Below, piece by piece: positions 55,346-64,000 of a DNA stretch of 64,000 nt. A program made the position numbers and the translations under genes. Each line of letters begins with the position of its first letter. Within the stretch, counting starts at the first letter, position 1. Where the stretch lies: contig MBPM02000190.1 in assembly GCA_001695595.3 (NCBI GenBank), positions 1 through 64,000 of the forward strand, written 5' to 3'. The notes under the pieces are model-generated. The model saw nothing but the letters and a program-made list of their open reading frames with translations. It was not told the origin of the DNA and made no database searches. This DNA is from Plasmopara viticola (lineage: Eukaryota; Oomycota; Peronosporomycetes; Peronosporales; Peronosporaceae).

Positions 55346-56449
55346 ATGGCGCTGGCCCTGCGTTTTGCCGAAGAAGGCGAGTTCAGGTGCGACGCTGGTC
55401 TGTGGTTTGCTCTCGACTAGCACTCAGTGTCTTGTACGACCTCCTCTAGCTCCCGTGCATGCGACGCGTTGTCGGATGAAGCTCCGGATGTCGTGCCCAG
55501 CAAGGCGTTCTTCCGCGTCCGTGATTGTACCAATCCGTAGGCTTTTTTGTCATTTTTGCCAACGAACGTGACCTTTTTCATGGGACAGTGGAGCCGGCCT
55601 GTCCGTCAGGGATTAGGACCTCGTGCACATGCGCCTTTGAGGACCAAGAGGCTTGTGATCGCCATGCCTGGTGCAGCCCAGCAGTTTGTGCACCACGTGA
55701 CGACCACGTGGAGCTTCGTCGGGACGCTAGTGACGAGCGACCAAGTCATTGTACATACACATTTCGTCAATGCAGACCCCAATCACATTATTGTTGCTCA
55801 CTCGATTTGACCAATACTGTAGCATCCGTGCAAACTCGAGCCTGGCAGCCGTTGCAACGGTGCCGTGATTTTATCACGAGCCCAAGAAGCAGTCTCCGAA
55901 CCGAACAACACGTTGGCATTGATACTAGAAGCTCAAGTTCCCGTCGCAACCACGTGGGTGTGGCTAAACGCCTTACTACAGCACGTGAATGCCGACGAGA
56001 TTGTGTGCCTTGATTCTCAAGTGTCGACCATCTACGCCGATCCGGCGTCAAAGGAAGCAGTGGGCGCTCAGTTGAGAATGTTGGCGACGTCCAGTGTCCC
56101 GACCGAGAGCGACTTGAAGACGCTTGTGCCATCGCTGCAAGTTCCTCAATTTGTGACGGGGATACCAGCCGCCCTCTTGACGCATGTACGTGGCATTTGC
56201 CGTGACAATTTATTGGTACGAAAGACGGATGATTGGTACGACTTACGGATGCGTCTTTTGGATCAGGGGGAGCTCCGGAAGCGACGTGTGCGCGTGTTTC
56301 TCAGTCTCCGCGACGTGTCGTGCACTGCAATTGACGTCATGCGTAGCTTTTTGCCACTTATGGTATCCGTGCTCGACGAGGTCGACCCTCCTCGGCCGTT
56401 CAAGCCAAAAGCTCTATCTTCGAGCCCGCTCAATGTATTGTATACTTAA
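55346..56449 (+). CDS. PSMG1/PAC1-like proteasome assembly chaperone, probably five exons
   Basis: The C-terminal part is open from 55865. It contains LVPSLQVPQF, the conserved GIPAALLTH, FLSLRDVS and a C-terminus NVLYT, matching the order and ending (…NIYT) of PSMG1, which pairs with PSMG2 to build 20S proteasome alpha rings. Upstream in the same reading frame lie RLVIAMPGAAQQFV and CDALSDEAPDVVPSKAFFR, interrupted by stops that candidate introns remove: 55387-55449, 55517-55588, 55751-55822 and 56186-56266 (63, 72, 72 and 81 bp). The last is open in frame, but removing it restores normal family spacing. ATG 55346. Splice sites are my reading; the second donor (GTCCGT) is weak. Confidence 0.6.
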
Positions 56450-56661
56450 GTGGGAGATTGCGTAGGCTTACAATATAACCATGTAGTATGAATATACGTG
56501 GTCAAGTTTGCAATAAGTTATTGCAGAAAATTACCGTTATTAATAGGTTCTTTAAATAACTCGGACGTGGAGTGCATTCCTTGTATTGCAGTGCAGCGTT
56601 GGGGGATGGCCGTGCGTGGAGCTCACGTCCGTGTCTGAGTCGATTTCTAGCTTCCAAAAGG

Positions 56662-58610
56662 ATGGCGCGTCTACCTAAAAGTGCACCCGAGCGTCCCTTC
56701 TCCACGCGCTTCCTTCCTGCCGACGGGATTCCAGAGTACAATGCATTATTGGACACGCAATTGGGCAAACGACGGGAATTTTTGCTTGGCAACCCCCAGT
56801 CGCTTACACTGATGCAACAGACCGGTGTGATTGCTCGCATTGAGACCAAGGCAGAGAACCCGAACCAATACGTGGTACATATGGCGGAGAAACACTTTTA
56901 TGGGCGCAAGCGACTCCCATCACGACCCGCGTCGGGGAACAATAATATGGAAGAACATGACGCGAAAGTTTCGTGTCAAAAACCGGTATTGAAGGCGGCA
57001 GGAGGGAATCGATTAGCGCTTTTGCCTTCGAAAAAGTGCCGTAACTTAGGGGCCATACCGTCACCAAAGGGTCTTGAGATGGGCAAGAGTGTACCCATAT
57101 TAGCAACGTGTACGACCAAATCAAACGAGGATTTGTTGAAGAAAGCAGGTGGCAGTACCGTTGTGAAAGGCACTGTGGAACACTTGTTAGAGAGCGACGC
57201 GGCGTTTATGACGCAAATCCGCTCGATCAACGACCAATTGGCCGACTTGGAAGGCCAGAAACGGTTTTTGGACCGCGAGATTCATCGATTACGACGCACG
57301 GTACGCGGGGTGAATGCGGTCCGCGAGAACGACGTGGCCGTCGCACACTGCTCGTCTATTATGCAACATCGCATTGCCAAGACGGAAAAGGAGTTTATGA
57401 AACTCGTGACGCAGCAAGATCAAGTGAAGAAGGACGTGGACCGCGTCCGCCACGAGGTGCTTACGTTGCGCAAAGTCCGCCGGCAGTTGCACGAAGAGAG
57501 TGCAAACGTTGCGCAAGCGAATCGAGTGTCCGACGAGAAGATCCAGGCGTTCAAAAGTGTACGCACGCAATTAGCCGACGAGTTGAGTGAATTGGAACGC
57601 AGGGCCGAGCTTGCGCTCGAGACCCAGCGCTTGACGTTACCGCCCGAAGACGCGGTCGTCGTGGATGTTGCGAAACTCATGAGTGCCGTGAAAGCTCGGA
57701 ATCAGGGACCGCGACAGCAGGGAAAGTTTGGTGGGCGAGTGCCGCCACGTGCCGTTGTGGGTACAGGAAAAAAAGGCACGGACCGACCCAAGCCTTTGGT
57801 CGCTTACACTGTACGATGACGCGCAAGGAAATTGTTGCGTTCCTTTTTTTTGAAAGTAATATTTCTTTTCTTTTTATGTGTTTATAGAGGGCGTTCCAGG
57901 TTTTGCAAGCGACGTTTGGCTTTGCAGACTTTTCGACTTTTGAAGCGCACTTTACGACCACCGAAGACCAATTGCTGGCCAAGTATCAAGATAATGTTGC
58001 GCTGGCCGAGGAAGTGGCAACTTTAGAAAAGGAAGTTGCGGCGTTGCGCCTTGAACCCACGAGTGCGCACGTGCGAGGCGCGGGTCCTGCAACTGACAAG
58101 ATGGAGCGTGACATGCACTCGCGCGTGCAAAAGACGTTGCAAAGCATTCAATTGTACAGTCACCGGCGGAAACAACGGAATCGCGAACATGTCAAGTTGC
58201 GGGACGTGATGCTACGGGCTTTGGATGCCATGCACATTGACGTTCGCCACGCGACTGGGGCACCGGTGGAGGGCCACCCAGTGGCGTCGTTTAAGTTGCT
58301 CGAAGTGTTGCACCAGCACATGACGCAACTTGCCACCGCACGCAAAGAGAAACACGACCGTGGGAATGATGGTCCTTGCCCATCGGAGCTGGGGGGCGGG
58401 CCGCACGCTCCGTCGGGGTCCGTCTTGTCGGCGATTCTCAGTACTGTTCAACCGCCTTCGGTCGAGCATGCCGTGGCGTTGACGGAGAAGATGCGCGTGG
58501 TCGAGGGCATGCATGGGTTGCACCGCGTCGTGAGTCCTGGGCGACGAAGAGCGCCCTCTCTTTTCCTCGTGGCGCCCATGGCAGAAGAGAATGATGGTCA
58601 AGTGGATTAA
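56662..58610 (+). CDS. Outer dynein arm docking complex coiled-coil protein (CCDC63/CCDC114/DC2-like), two exons
   Basis: Exons 56662-57810 and 57888-58610, joined by a 77-bp phase-0 intron (ACT|GTACGA…TTTATAG|AGG). About 623 codons. Start ATG 56662 (MARLPKSAPERPFSTRF). The middle is a long coiled coil (from about ESDAAFMTQIRSINDQL to TQRLTLPPED), then, across the splice, AFQVLQATFGFADFSTFEAH followed by FTTTEDQLLAKYQDN, the family's hallmark after the first coil; further coil follows. Such proteins anchor outer dynein arms on axonemal doublets, so the species should make flagella. The 3' end overlaps the TTLL gene by 4 bp. Confidence 0.8.
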
Positions 58611-60439
58611 ATGGAACGATTTGGGTTTTTTGGACGACGACCTTTGTGTCGGGGCCCTCCTTGTCGTACAATTTGAGGCGTCTGGAGCCATTTGGTACAC
58701 AACAAATTTGTGTACCGCTGGCACGTAAAGAAAGGGGCATAACTTGACGTTTCAGAGACCGTAGCAGCAGGATAGATGCGATCAAAGTGGCCTTTTCGAT
58801 CCATTTCGTCGTCCATCGTTTGCACAATGTCCCAGTCGTTACGAGTGAATAACTCCAAGTGCTTTGCAATAAAGTGGTCGATCGAACTATCCTGGACGAC
58901 GCTGTGCAAGTGGCTAGAGCCTCGCTTGGTACTGCTTCGTTGGAATGGGTACCTTTTCGATTTCGAAGTGGGTACCTGTTCGGGAGGTACATTTGCAAGG
59001 GGTACTCGGCACCCGATGAGATGAAAGAGATCACTGACGAGTAACCCTTTAATCCGTCGATCAAGTGGCGAGGTCCCCATGACCGAGGGAGAGACGTTCA
59101 CTTCAAGGAGCCACGGCCGCACAACCGCGTCGAGCATGAGGTCAAAGCCAAACAGTTCATAGCAAGCGCGACGAGGGGCAAATTGATGCCACGTCGACGT
59201 CAAGTGCGCTTCGGCCGCCAGGATTGTTTTGCAGATAATGGCACGGATTTTTGCCAACAACGTCTCTGGTGTCTTTACCAGCGCTTGACGCTGCAATTCA
59301 TGAAAGAGCGTTGCGAGACTCCACTTGCACGCGAGCTCGGCGTCTAGATTTTGAGGATTCTCGGGATTCTTCTTGTTGAGTGCGTAATTTGAGAGATGGG
59401 CCAAGCGATCGTGCAGATTTTCGAGCGAATACGGCGAGGTACAGAACCGCACGAGTCCCTCTTGAAAGAGATAGATCCGCAGCGGATCGAGGCTCGTGAC
59501 GAGGACGTAGAGCCGCAGATCAAACTTGTAACAAGGACTTGAGCTCAGCAAGAGTGGCGTGGCCACGTATTGCTGGATTATCCGCGCTTTGGCTTTTTTT
59601 ACCTTTTTCGATCCTTGACGGATTATTGGCGGTTTATTGCACAATTGACGCGCCGATGTATCGGATAGAATCCGGATCCCTCGACCACATGCAGATGCGG
59701 GTGGTTTAAGAATCCAAACCCGTGTCGGATTGGATTCTTGACCGATACAGGCGTCCGGAAGCTCCAGCGCGCGACGAAACGCATCGAGTTGATCAGGGAG
59801 CGAAAAGCTCAGTGGAAAAAAGTCGTAACTAGCCCCAAACCGGCGACGGCAAGACATGAGGAGTTTCGAGAGCCGATCTTTTCGTCCAATAATCCACGGA
59901 TCTGGAAAATGATTGAATATCTGGCCGGCTTTTTGCAACTTGGAAAAATCGGATTTTAGTAAAGGTTTTGCCCATGCCACGTGCCACTGGGTCCATTTTT
60001 TCCGCGTTCGAGTCAATCCAGCCGCTGCAAAGGCGCTTTTCACGACATGGCGTTCCCAGTCCGAGCGGTACATTACTGGCAACTCGTGTGCATTGATCAT
60101 GGTGACGGTTTGACCCGTATAGTCTCGTGCAAGTTGAAGAAAAGGTGGATAATCGAAGCAAATCGTCGGCTGGCGATTATCCGCATCACTGCGACTCAAA
60201 AGTACCTTTACGGTCGCCGCAGTGGGGTACCGCGTACCACTCTGGTGCGCTGTACCATCCCCATCACCGTCACTCTCTTCGTACGTCATCGTCTCTACTT
60301 CACTGTCGATAACGTCCTCTTCTAGCTGTTGATTCGACGGTACGATGGACGGGATGGAAGCAGCTTGAGTGTCTGGAGCCATTGGTACAGCATCGTCAAT
60401 CCGAAGCAGTCGACGACGTAGACTCAGTCGTGTCTCCAT
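58607..60439 (-). CDS. Tubulin tyrosine ligase-like (TTLL) glutamylase/glycylase
   Basis: 610 aa, single exon. N-terminal ~110 residues acidic and low in conservation. TTL domain: WTQWHVAWAKP (149-159), FNHFPDPWIIGRKDRLSKLL (175-194), ATP-binding WILKPPASACGRGI (242-255), KFDLRLYVLV (305-314), then HLSNYALNKKNP, and FGFDLMLD plus WLLEVNVSPS (430-452) with acidic metal-binding residues. The layout fits the TTLL4/5-type polyglutamylases that modify axonemal tubulin; substrate choice is not visible. Convergent with the docking-complex gene, so two ciliary genes sit tail to tail. Confidence 0.88.
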   Translation of the reverse strand: METRLSLRRRLLRIDDAVPMAPDTQAASIPSIVPSNQQLEEDVIDSEVETMTYEESDGDGDGTAHQSGTRYPTAATVKVLLSRSDADNRQPTICFDYPPFLQLARDYTGQTVTMINAHELPVMYRSDWERHVVKSAFAAAGLTRTRKKWTQWHVAWAKPLLKSDFSKLQKAGQIFNHFPDPWIIGRKDRLSKLLMSCRRRFGASYDFFPLSFSLPDQLDAFRRALELPDACIGQESNPTRVWILKPPASACGRGIRILSDTSARQLCNKPPIIRQGSKKVKKAKARIIQQYVATPLLLSSSPCYKFDLRLYVLVTSLDPLRIYLFQEGLVRFCTSPYSLENLHDRLAHLSNYALNKKNPENPQNLDAELACKWSLATLFHELQRQALVKTPETLLAKIRAIICKTILAAEAHLTSTWHQFAPRRACYELFGFDLMLDAVVRPWLLEVNVSPSVMGTSPLDRRIKGLLVSDLFHLIGCRVPLANVPPEQVPTSKSKRYPFQRSSTKRGSSHLHSVVQDSSIDHFIAKHLELFTRNDWDIVQTMDDEMDRKGHFDRIYPAATVSETSSYAPFFTCQRYTNLLCTKWLQTPQIVRQGGPRHKGRRPKNPNRSI

Positions 60440-60611
60440 CGTTCTGATGAGTGTCCTCTATACACGAGAACCGTTGGTACACGTGAAACTGGCGACCCAA
60501 AGCAAAACGACTTGACGAGGGCAGGCAGACACTTTATTATTAGACACAACGAAAGCAAGCGACAAGGATATATGGTCAACGTGCAATTAGCGTTGCTATT
60601 TCTTAACGTCT

Positions 60612-61004
60612 CTACGCGCTAACCCGAGCTTTTACACGCTGTACCTCGCGAAAAGCCTTGACGGACACCTCTTGCCGCTTTTTGGGCACGTTGTACCAAA
60701 AGCGCACAAACCCGTCGCGCGTGGCAAAGATCGTGTGGTCCTTCCCGAGCCCGACCCCGGTGCCCACGTGGTACTTGGTACCGCGTTGACGCAGAATGAT
60801 GTTCCCAGCCACGACGCTCTGGCCCCCAAACTTCTTGACGCCCAGTCGCTTACTCTCCGAGTCGCGACCGTTCTTGGTCGAGCCACCCGATTTTTTACTC
60901 GCCCAACGACGAGATAGTGTGTACATGTCTTGAGGCATCTTCACCACGCGAGCCGTGGCGGCGCTGCAGCCAACGAGGCGCGTGAACCCGGTCGCCATTG
61001 CCAT
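60612..61004 (-). CDS. Mitochondrial ribosomal protein bL27
   Basis: 130 aa. The first ~32 residues form a basic, Ser/Ala/Arg-containing mitochondrial targeting region ([12 protein letters not shown]…RRW); then [59 protein letters not shown] and FVRF, the full bL27 core. bL27 belongs to the large subunit near the peptidyl-transferase centre. An N-terminal cleavage is expected on import. Confidence 0.93.
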   Translation of the reverse strand: MAMATGFTRLVGCSAATARVVKMPQDMYTLSRRWASKKSGGSTKNGRDSESKRLGVKKFGGQSVVAGNIILRQRGTKYHVGTGVGLGKDHTIFATRDGFVRFWYNVPKKRQEVSVKAFREVQRVKARVSA

Positions 61005-61129
61005 TTTCCGGGAGTTGAGAATGATGGTCGGGCTTTAAAATCGGTACACATCAATTGGTACACTTGATGGTACACCATGCATGAAGCGTCGCAATAATAG
61101 TAAAAGCAATATATACATATATATTGTTC

Positions 61130-61540
61130 ATGACGTACATAGCTGATGGTGCTGTGGTCGAGAAGCGCTCACCCTGGCGTCTCTCGATCGTGACAGACAT
61201 GGTGTGGGGAGCCATCAACTTTGTCGGACTCTTGTACGTGGTACATGCCTCGCTTCGTACCGAAATCTAAGCCTAATTGCGTGTATGGATTACCTAACAA
61301 GCAGTGTGTCGTCGCTATTCTCTGTACGTGAAGCAATTTAAGTTGCACAGCTTTATCAAGACCGTTAACATTGCAAGTGACAGGATCCAATGACGACCGT
61401 CCGTGCTAACAGCAACAGAAGCCAAAGCGGCCCATCCCGCGGCAATGGACAAAGAGGACCCCGTCGAATGGGACAAGCACCCCACCGTCAGCCAAGTAGG
61501 GTCCACCCGCCTCCTCACCAGCGCAAACACCCGACTCATT
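61130..61540 (+). CDS. Selenoprotein K-like (SelK/SelG family) ER membrane protein, spliced; no Sec codon seen
   Basis: Exon 1, 61130-61233, encodes MTYIADGAVVEKRSPWRLSI and VTDMVWGAINFVGL, a clear SelK N-terminus with its single membrane helix. The donor is TT|GTACGT. A following segment at 61351-61376 would give FFIKTVN, matching the family's end of the helix; alternatively splicing directly to 61413 keeps the frame of the C-terminal part (SGPSRGNGQRGPRRMGQAP), which has the family's Gly/Arg-rich RRMG motif. The two choices cannot both be in frame as read, so an unseen small indel or a different splice is likely. SelK members act in ER-associated degradation and palmitoylation. The end is uncertain. 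Confidence 0.65.
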
Positions 61541-61666
61541 CCTCTTATTGTATTGTATTGTCTAGCGTGTGGAGCGTGCTGCGGCTAGTCTGTCAAACTC
61601 GATCAATCCATTCTCACAAGCAGCAAACTATCACTTTTTCCCTATCGTATAAAGTTTCAAAACCCC

Positions 61667-62641
61667 TCACGTCGTCCGCCGTGTCTTCGTCGCGCCCTTG
61701 GTCAAATTCTTCAGCTTCTTGCCCTTCTTCTTGCGTCGCGTGCCCTCGTCCTCGTCTCCTTCGTCCTTGGTCTTCCCACCCTTTTCCTCGCGTTTCAACA
61801 CGCGCTGCAAGACCTTGAGACTCCGCTCCTTCTCCGTCGCTTCGGCGCCCGTCGTGGGCAAGAACCGATGGCGTTTGCCCTTAACTTTCCGGTCCTGTTC
61901 GCCACTTCGCATCGGGTCAAACGTACCCATGGACGCCGTGGCCGACTGAACCTTTGCCAACGTCTTGGCCGTCCCGACGTGGCCCCGTTGTCTCGCCTGG
62001 ACGTCTCCGGTCCGCGCGAGTTCCACGGGAATGCCACTGGGCAAGCTTGCCGCTTCCCCGCGTCCTTGCTGTCGATTCTTGGCCTGCGCACGGACATTCT
62101 GCTCGACGCGCGCCCGTTTCGCTTGCTTGCGCTTCGTCCACGGATCGTCCAAGTCGCCTGCCTTCATCTCCACGGCCCAGTCGGTGGCATCGTCGCCGGC
62201 ACGTTGGTACCCCCACGCGTGGCGCCACTCGCCCGTGGCGTCGTCAAAGACCTTGCGACTCTTTTTGCGCTTGAGAATGCCCTTTTCCGACGCGAATTGC
62301 GCCCATTTCGTCGCGAGTTTGGTCTTGGGCAAGGGTTTTGCACGAGGAAGGATCGTCACGGGTGCTGGCAATTGCGCCAACGGGCCCATGTCCGACACGA
62401 CGCGGGGCAAGTCAAAGATGCGGTTGATCAAGAGCTGGACATTCGCGCGAGCACACGCGGCCACGTCGGGCTCGTTCTGGTACACGAACGGATGCGTGTC
62501 AAAGGCCGCGAGGTTACCGAGATCGTACGTGAGATCGTCCGCTTTCGAGACGACGCTCGTGCTTTCGGTGGCGTACGCAACGGGCGCGATCTCGGACGCC
62601 TTGACTACCATCGGGAACGGCGTTCTATGATGAATGGACAA
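61667..62641 (-). CDS. RRS1: Ribosome biogenesis regulatory protein RRS1
   Basis: 324 aa (a second in-frame ATG at 62611 is possible). Conserved N-terminal region LTYDLGNLAAFDTHPFV (37-53) and VQLLINRIFDLPR (68-80), then the family signature ILPRAKPLPKTKLATKW followed by AQFASEKGI (97-122), WRHAWGYQRAGDD (139-151), and a long basic Lys/Arg-rich tail (KKKGKKLKNLTKGATKTRR). RRS1 works with RPF2 to place the 5S RNP into pre-60S particles in the nucleolus. Confidence 0.92.
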   Translation of the reverse strand: MSIHHRTPFPMVVKASEIAPVAYATESTSVVSKADDLTYDLGNLAAFDTHPFVYQNEPDVAACARANVQLLINRIFDLPRVVSDMGPLAQLPAPVTILPRAKPLPKTKLATKWAQFASEKGILKRKKSRKVFDDATGEWRHAWGYQRAGDDATDWAVEMKAGDLDDPWTKRKQAKRARVEQNVRAQAKNRQQGRGEAASLPSGIPVELARTGDVQARQRGHVGTAKTLAKVQSATASMGTFDPMRSGEQDRKVKGKRHRFLPTTGAEATEKERSLKVLQRVLKREEKGGKTKDEGDEDEGTRRKKKGKKLKNLTKGATKTRRTT

Positions 62642-64000
62642 GAAAGCCTCGGTGGGGAGAATTTAGACCAATTAGCTACGGGGTTGGTTTTGGAAGGTAA
62701 AACGAGGTCAATTAATTGGTAAGAGTAGGCATTTAACAAAGCGGAGACTCTCTTTTACCTAAAACTCGAGGGGATTAATAGAGTAGGATTTAAGCCATGT
62801 GATTTACGTAAAAGAATACTTCTAATGTGGAATTGGGCTTTACTTTCACGCTCAATTGATCATTTAAGCAATCTGTTTGATTTGTGCCTCACAAATTTGG
62901 TTCGAATAGACTTAAAAAGATTTGCCAGGACAGAAGATAACGAGGCTAACTTACTGCTATTGAAGCCATCAGCTAGCAGGTGGTGACGAGGGCGCAAGGA
63001 ACGACTTTGACCACTGGCTGCACTATTGTAAGCTTTAGGTGGCATTCGACGAGCGTTGTTGTATTTCCAGATGTCAGCAATCCTACGAGGATGTCGTAAA
63101 TTAAAGCCCCTAGTCACGCTTTCACATTTCAACTTTTCTTTTACCAACAACGTCAACGTGAGTGCATTGCGCGTTGTTTCTTATATACAATTACGTTTTA
63201 AACACAGCAAGAGAACACGTTTACTTCAATTCGCTGTGCCATAAGTAAAGACCTTTTTTCTATGTCAAAAGGATACTTTCTGGATTTGGTCTTGCATCCT
63301 TCTTTTGCGTTTCAAACGAGAGTGCATTAGATGCACGGTCGGCTCTAATATTGAAGCTTTCAATTCACCACCGAAATGAAACGAACAGATACCATTTCTG
63401 CGACTATACACTCCTTTCGGTAGCAAAACTTGTTATTTTAATCAGCATTTTTGAGTCGTTTTATCTTTCTTGCAGCGTCAGTAGCAAATCATTTTTATGG
63501 CGTTTCCTTCGAATTGCTCACTACTAATTACTCTCATGCTAAAGGGGCTTTCTCTGTTGCCGACCGCCATGGATTCAATCAACTTACTTTCGAATTCGCA
63601 GGTTCCGACTTGAGCGACTTAATACGACGCCAGAACGAGTTCTCTTTTTGACTAGAACTCGAGCATAAACACCTCGATGTCCCAAAATCATGTTCAAATT
63701 TATTTATATACGTTCCTGTCGCAATTTAAATTTTCTCTTTTCGAGTGCGTTATTCAGCTTAGGGCAAAAGTAGTGAGAAAAGTAAAGAGCCGCTTTCCGA
63801 AGGCGCATAACAGCTTTGATGACAGAATTGTCGGATTATATAAATCAAGCTCCTTAACGCACATGACGTGTGATGGTCACCATATGATCCTAGGTTTCAC
63901 AAGTCACACAGGAATCATTGACACGGTCGATAAAAATATATGCAGAGCAAGTCGACTTAAAAATTGAGTTCTTGCTCAATAATAATACAATTCTCGAATA
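62642..64000. other. AT-rich region right of RRS1
   Basis: No supported gene. A 66-codon frame at 63451-63651 begins with a hydrophobic stretch (RFIFLAASVANHFYGVS) like a secretion signal but has TTG instead of ATG and no recognisable effector motif. Confidence 0.5.

Noticed and set aside
61868..62722. 284-codon plus-strand frame opposite RRS1
   Set aside because: Antisense shadow; RRS1 motifs on the minus strand are clear.
63451..63651. RXLR-type effector
   Set aside because: Hydrophobic start resembles a signal peptide, but there is no ATG, no RXLR or EER motif, and the frame ends after 66 codons.

Overview
The window reads as nuclear DNA of an oomycete. Support for this: two Crinkler (CRN) effector genes with the LFLAK start and the HVLVVVP junction; secreted GPI-anchored Thr/Ser-rich proteins; short 60-120 bp introns; oomycete-type INR/FPR start sites; decayed Ty1/Copia elements in AT-rich spacers; and a compact right-hand block of host housekeeping genes. 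An outer-dynein-arm docking protein next to a tubulin tyrosine ligase-like gene suggests a species that still makes flagellate zoospores (for example Phytophthora or Plasmopara). That is inference.

Layout. (1) 1-24161 is a rearranged virus-derived element of polinton-like/virophage type. It has a packaging ATPase, a long trimeric-fibre-type protein with a peptidase-S74 chaperone end, a double-jelly-roll-type major capsid protein, an adenain-like cysteine protease, a 129-aa unknown protein, a small acidic protein and an ExoX-C-like protein. It is organised as two nested inverted duplications. Pair A (1-4300 / 4999-9246) holds fibre plus truncated ATPase, folded back around a Copia retrotransposon fragment that cut the ATPase. 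Pair B (11376-15037 / 20521-24161) holds protease, 129-aa protein, acidic protein and a CRN effector gene, separated by 5.5 kb of decayed DNA. Fibre, ATPase and capsid genes are broken, while both copies of protease, 129-aa protein and CRN are open. (2) 24.2-31 kb: a Qc-SNARE, a temptin-like secreted protein and a decayed Copia element. (3) 31-53.7 kb: AT-rich spacer with decayed repeats and two isolated genes for mucin-like GPI proteins (38.1 and 51.8 kb). (4) 53.7-62.6 kb: dense host genes for an amino-acid permease, a PSMG1-like proteasome chaperone, an outer-dynein-arm docking protein, a TTLL, mitochondrial bL27, a SelK-like protein and RRS1.

The notable feature is a CRN effector gene embedded in, and duplicated together with, genes of an endogenous DNA virus. 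The element also has its own signatures: short-hairpin arrays at two convergent gene ends, a 12-bp motif shared by two divergent viral promoters, and paired palindromes between the acidic gene and the CRN gene. Many lesions are single-base indels, and the two arms of pair A carry different ones, so residual assembly errors cannot be excluded.
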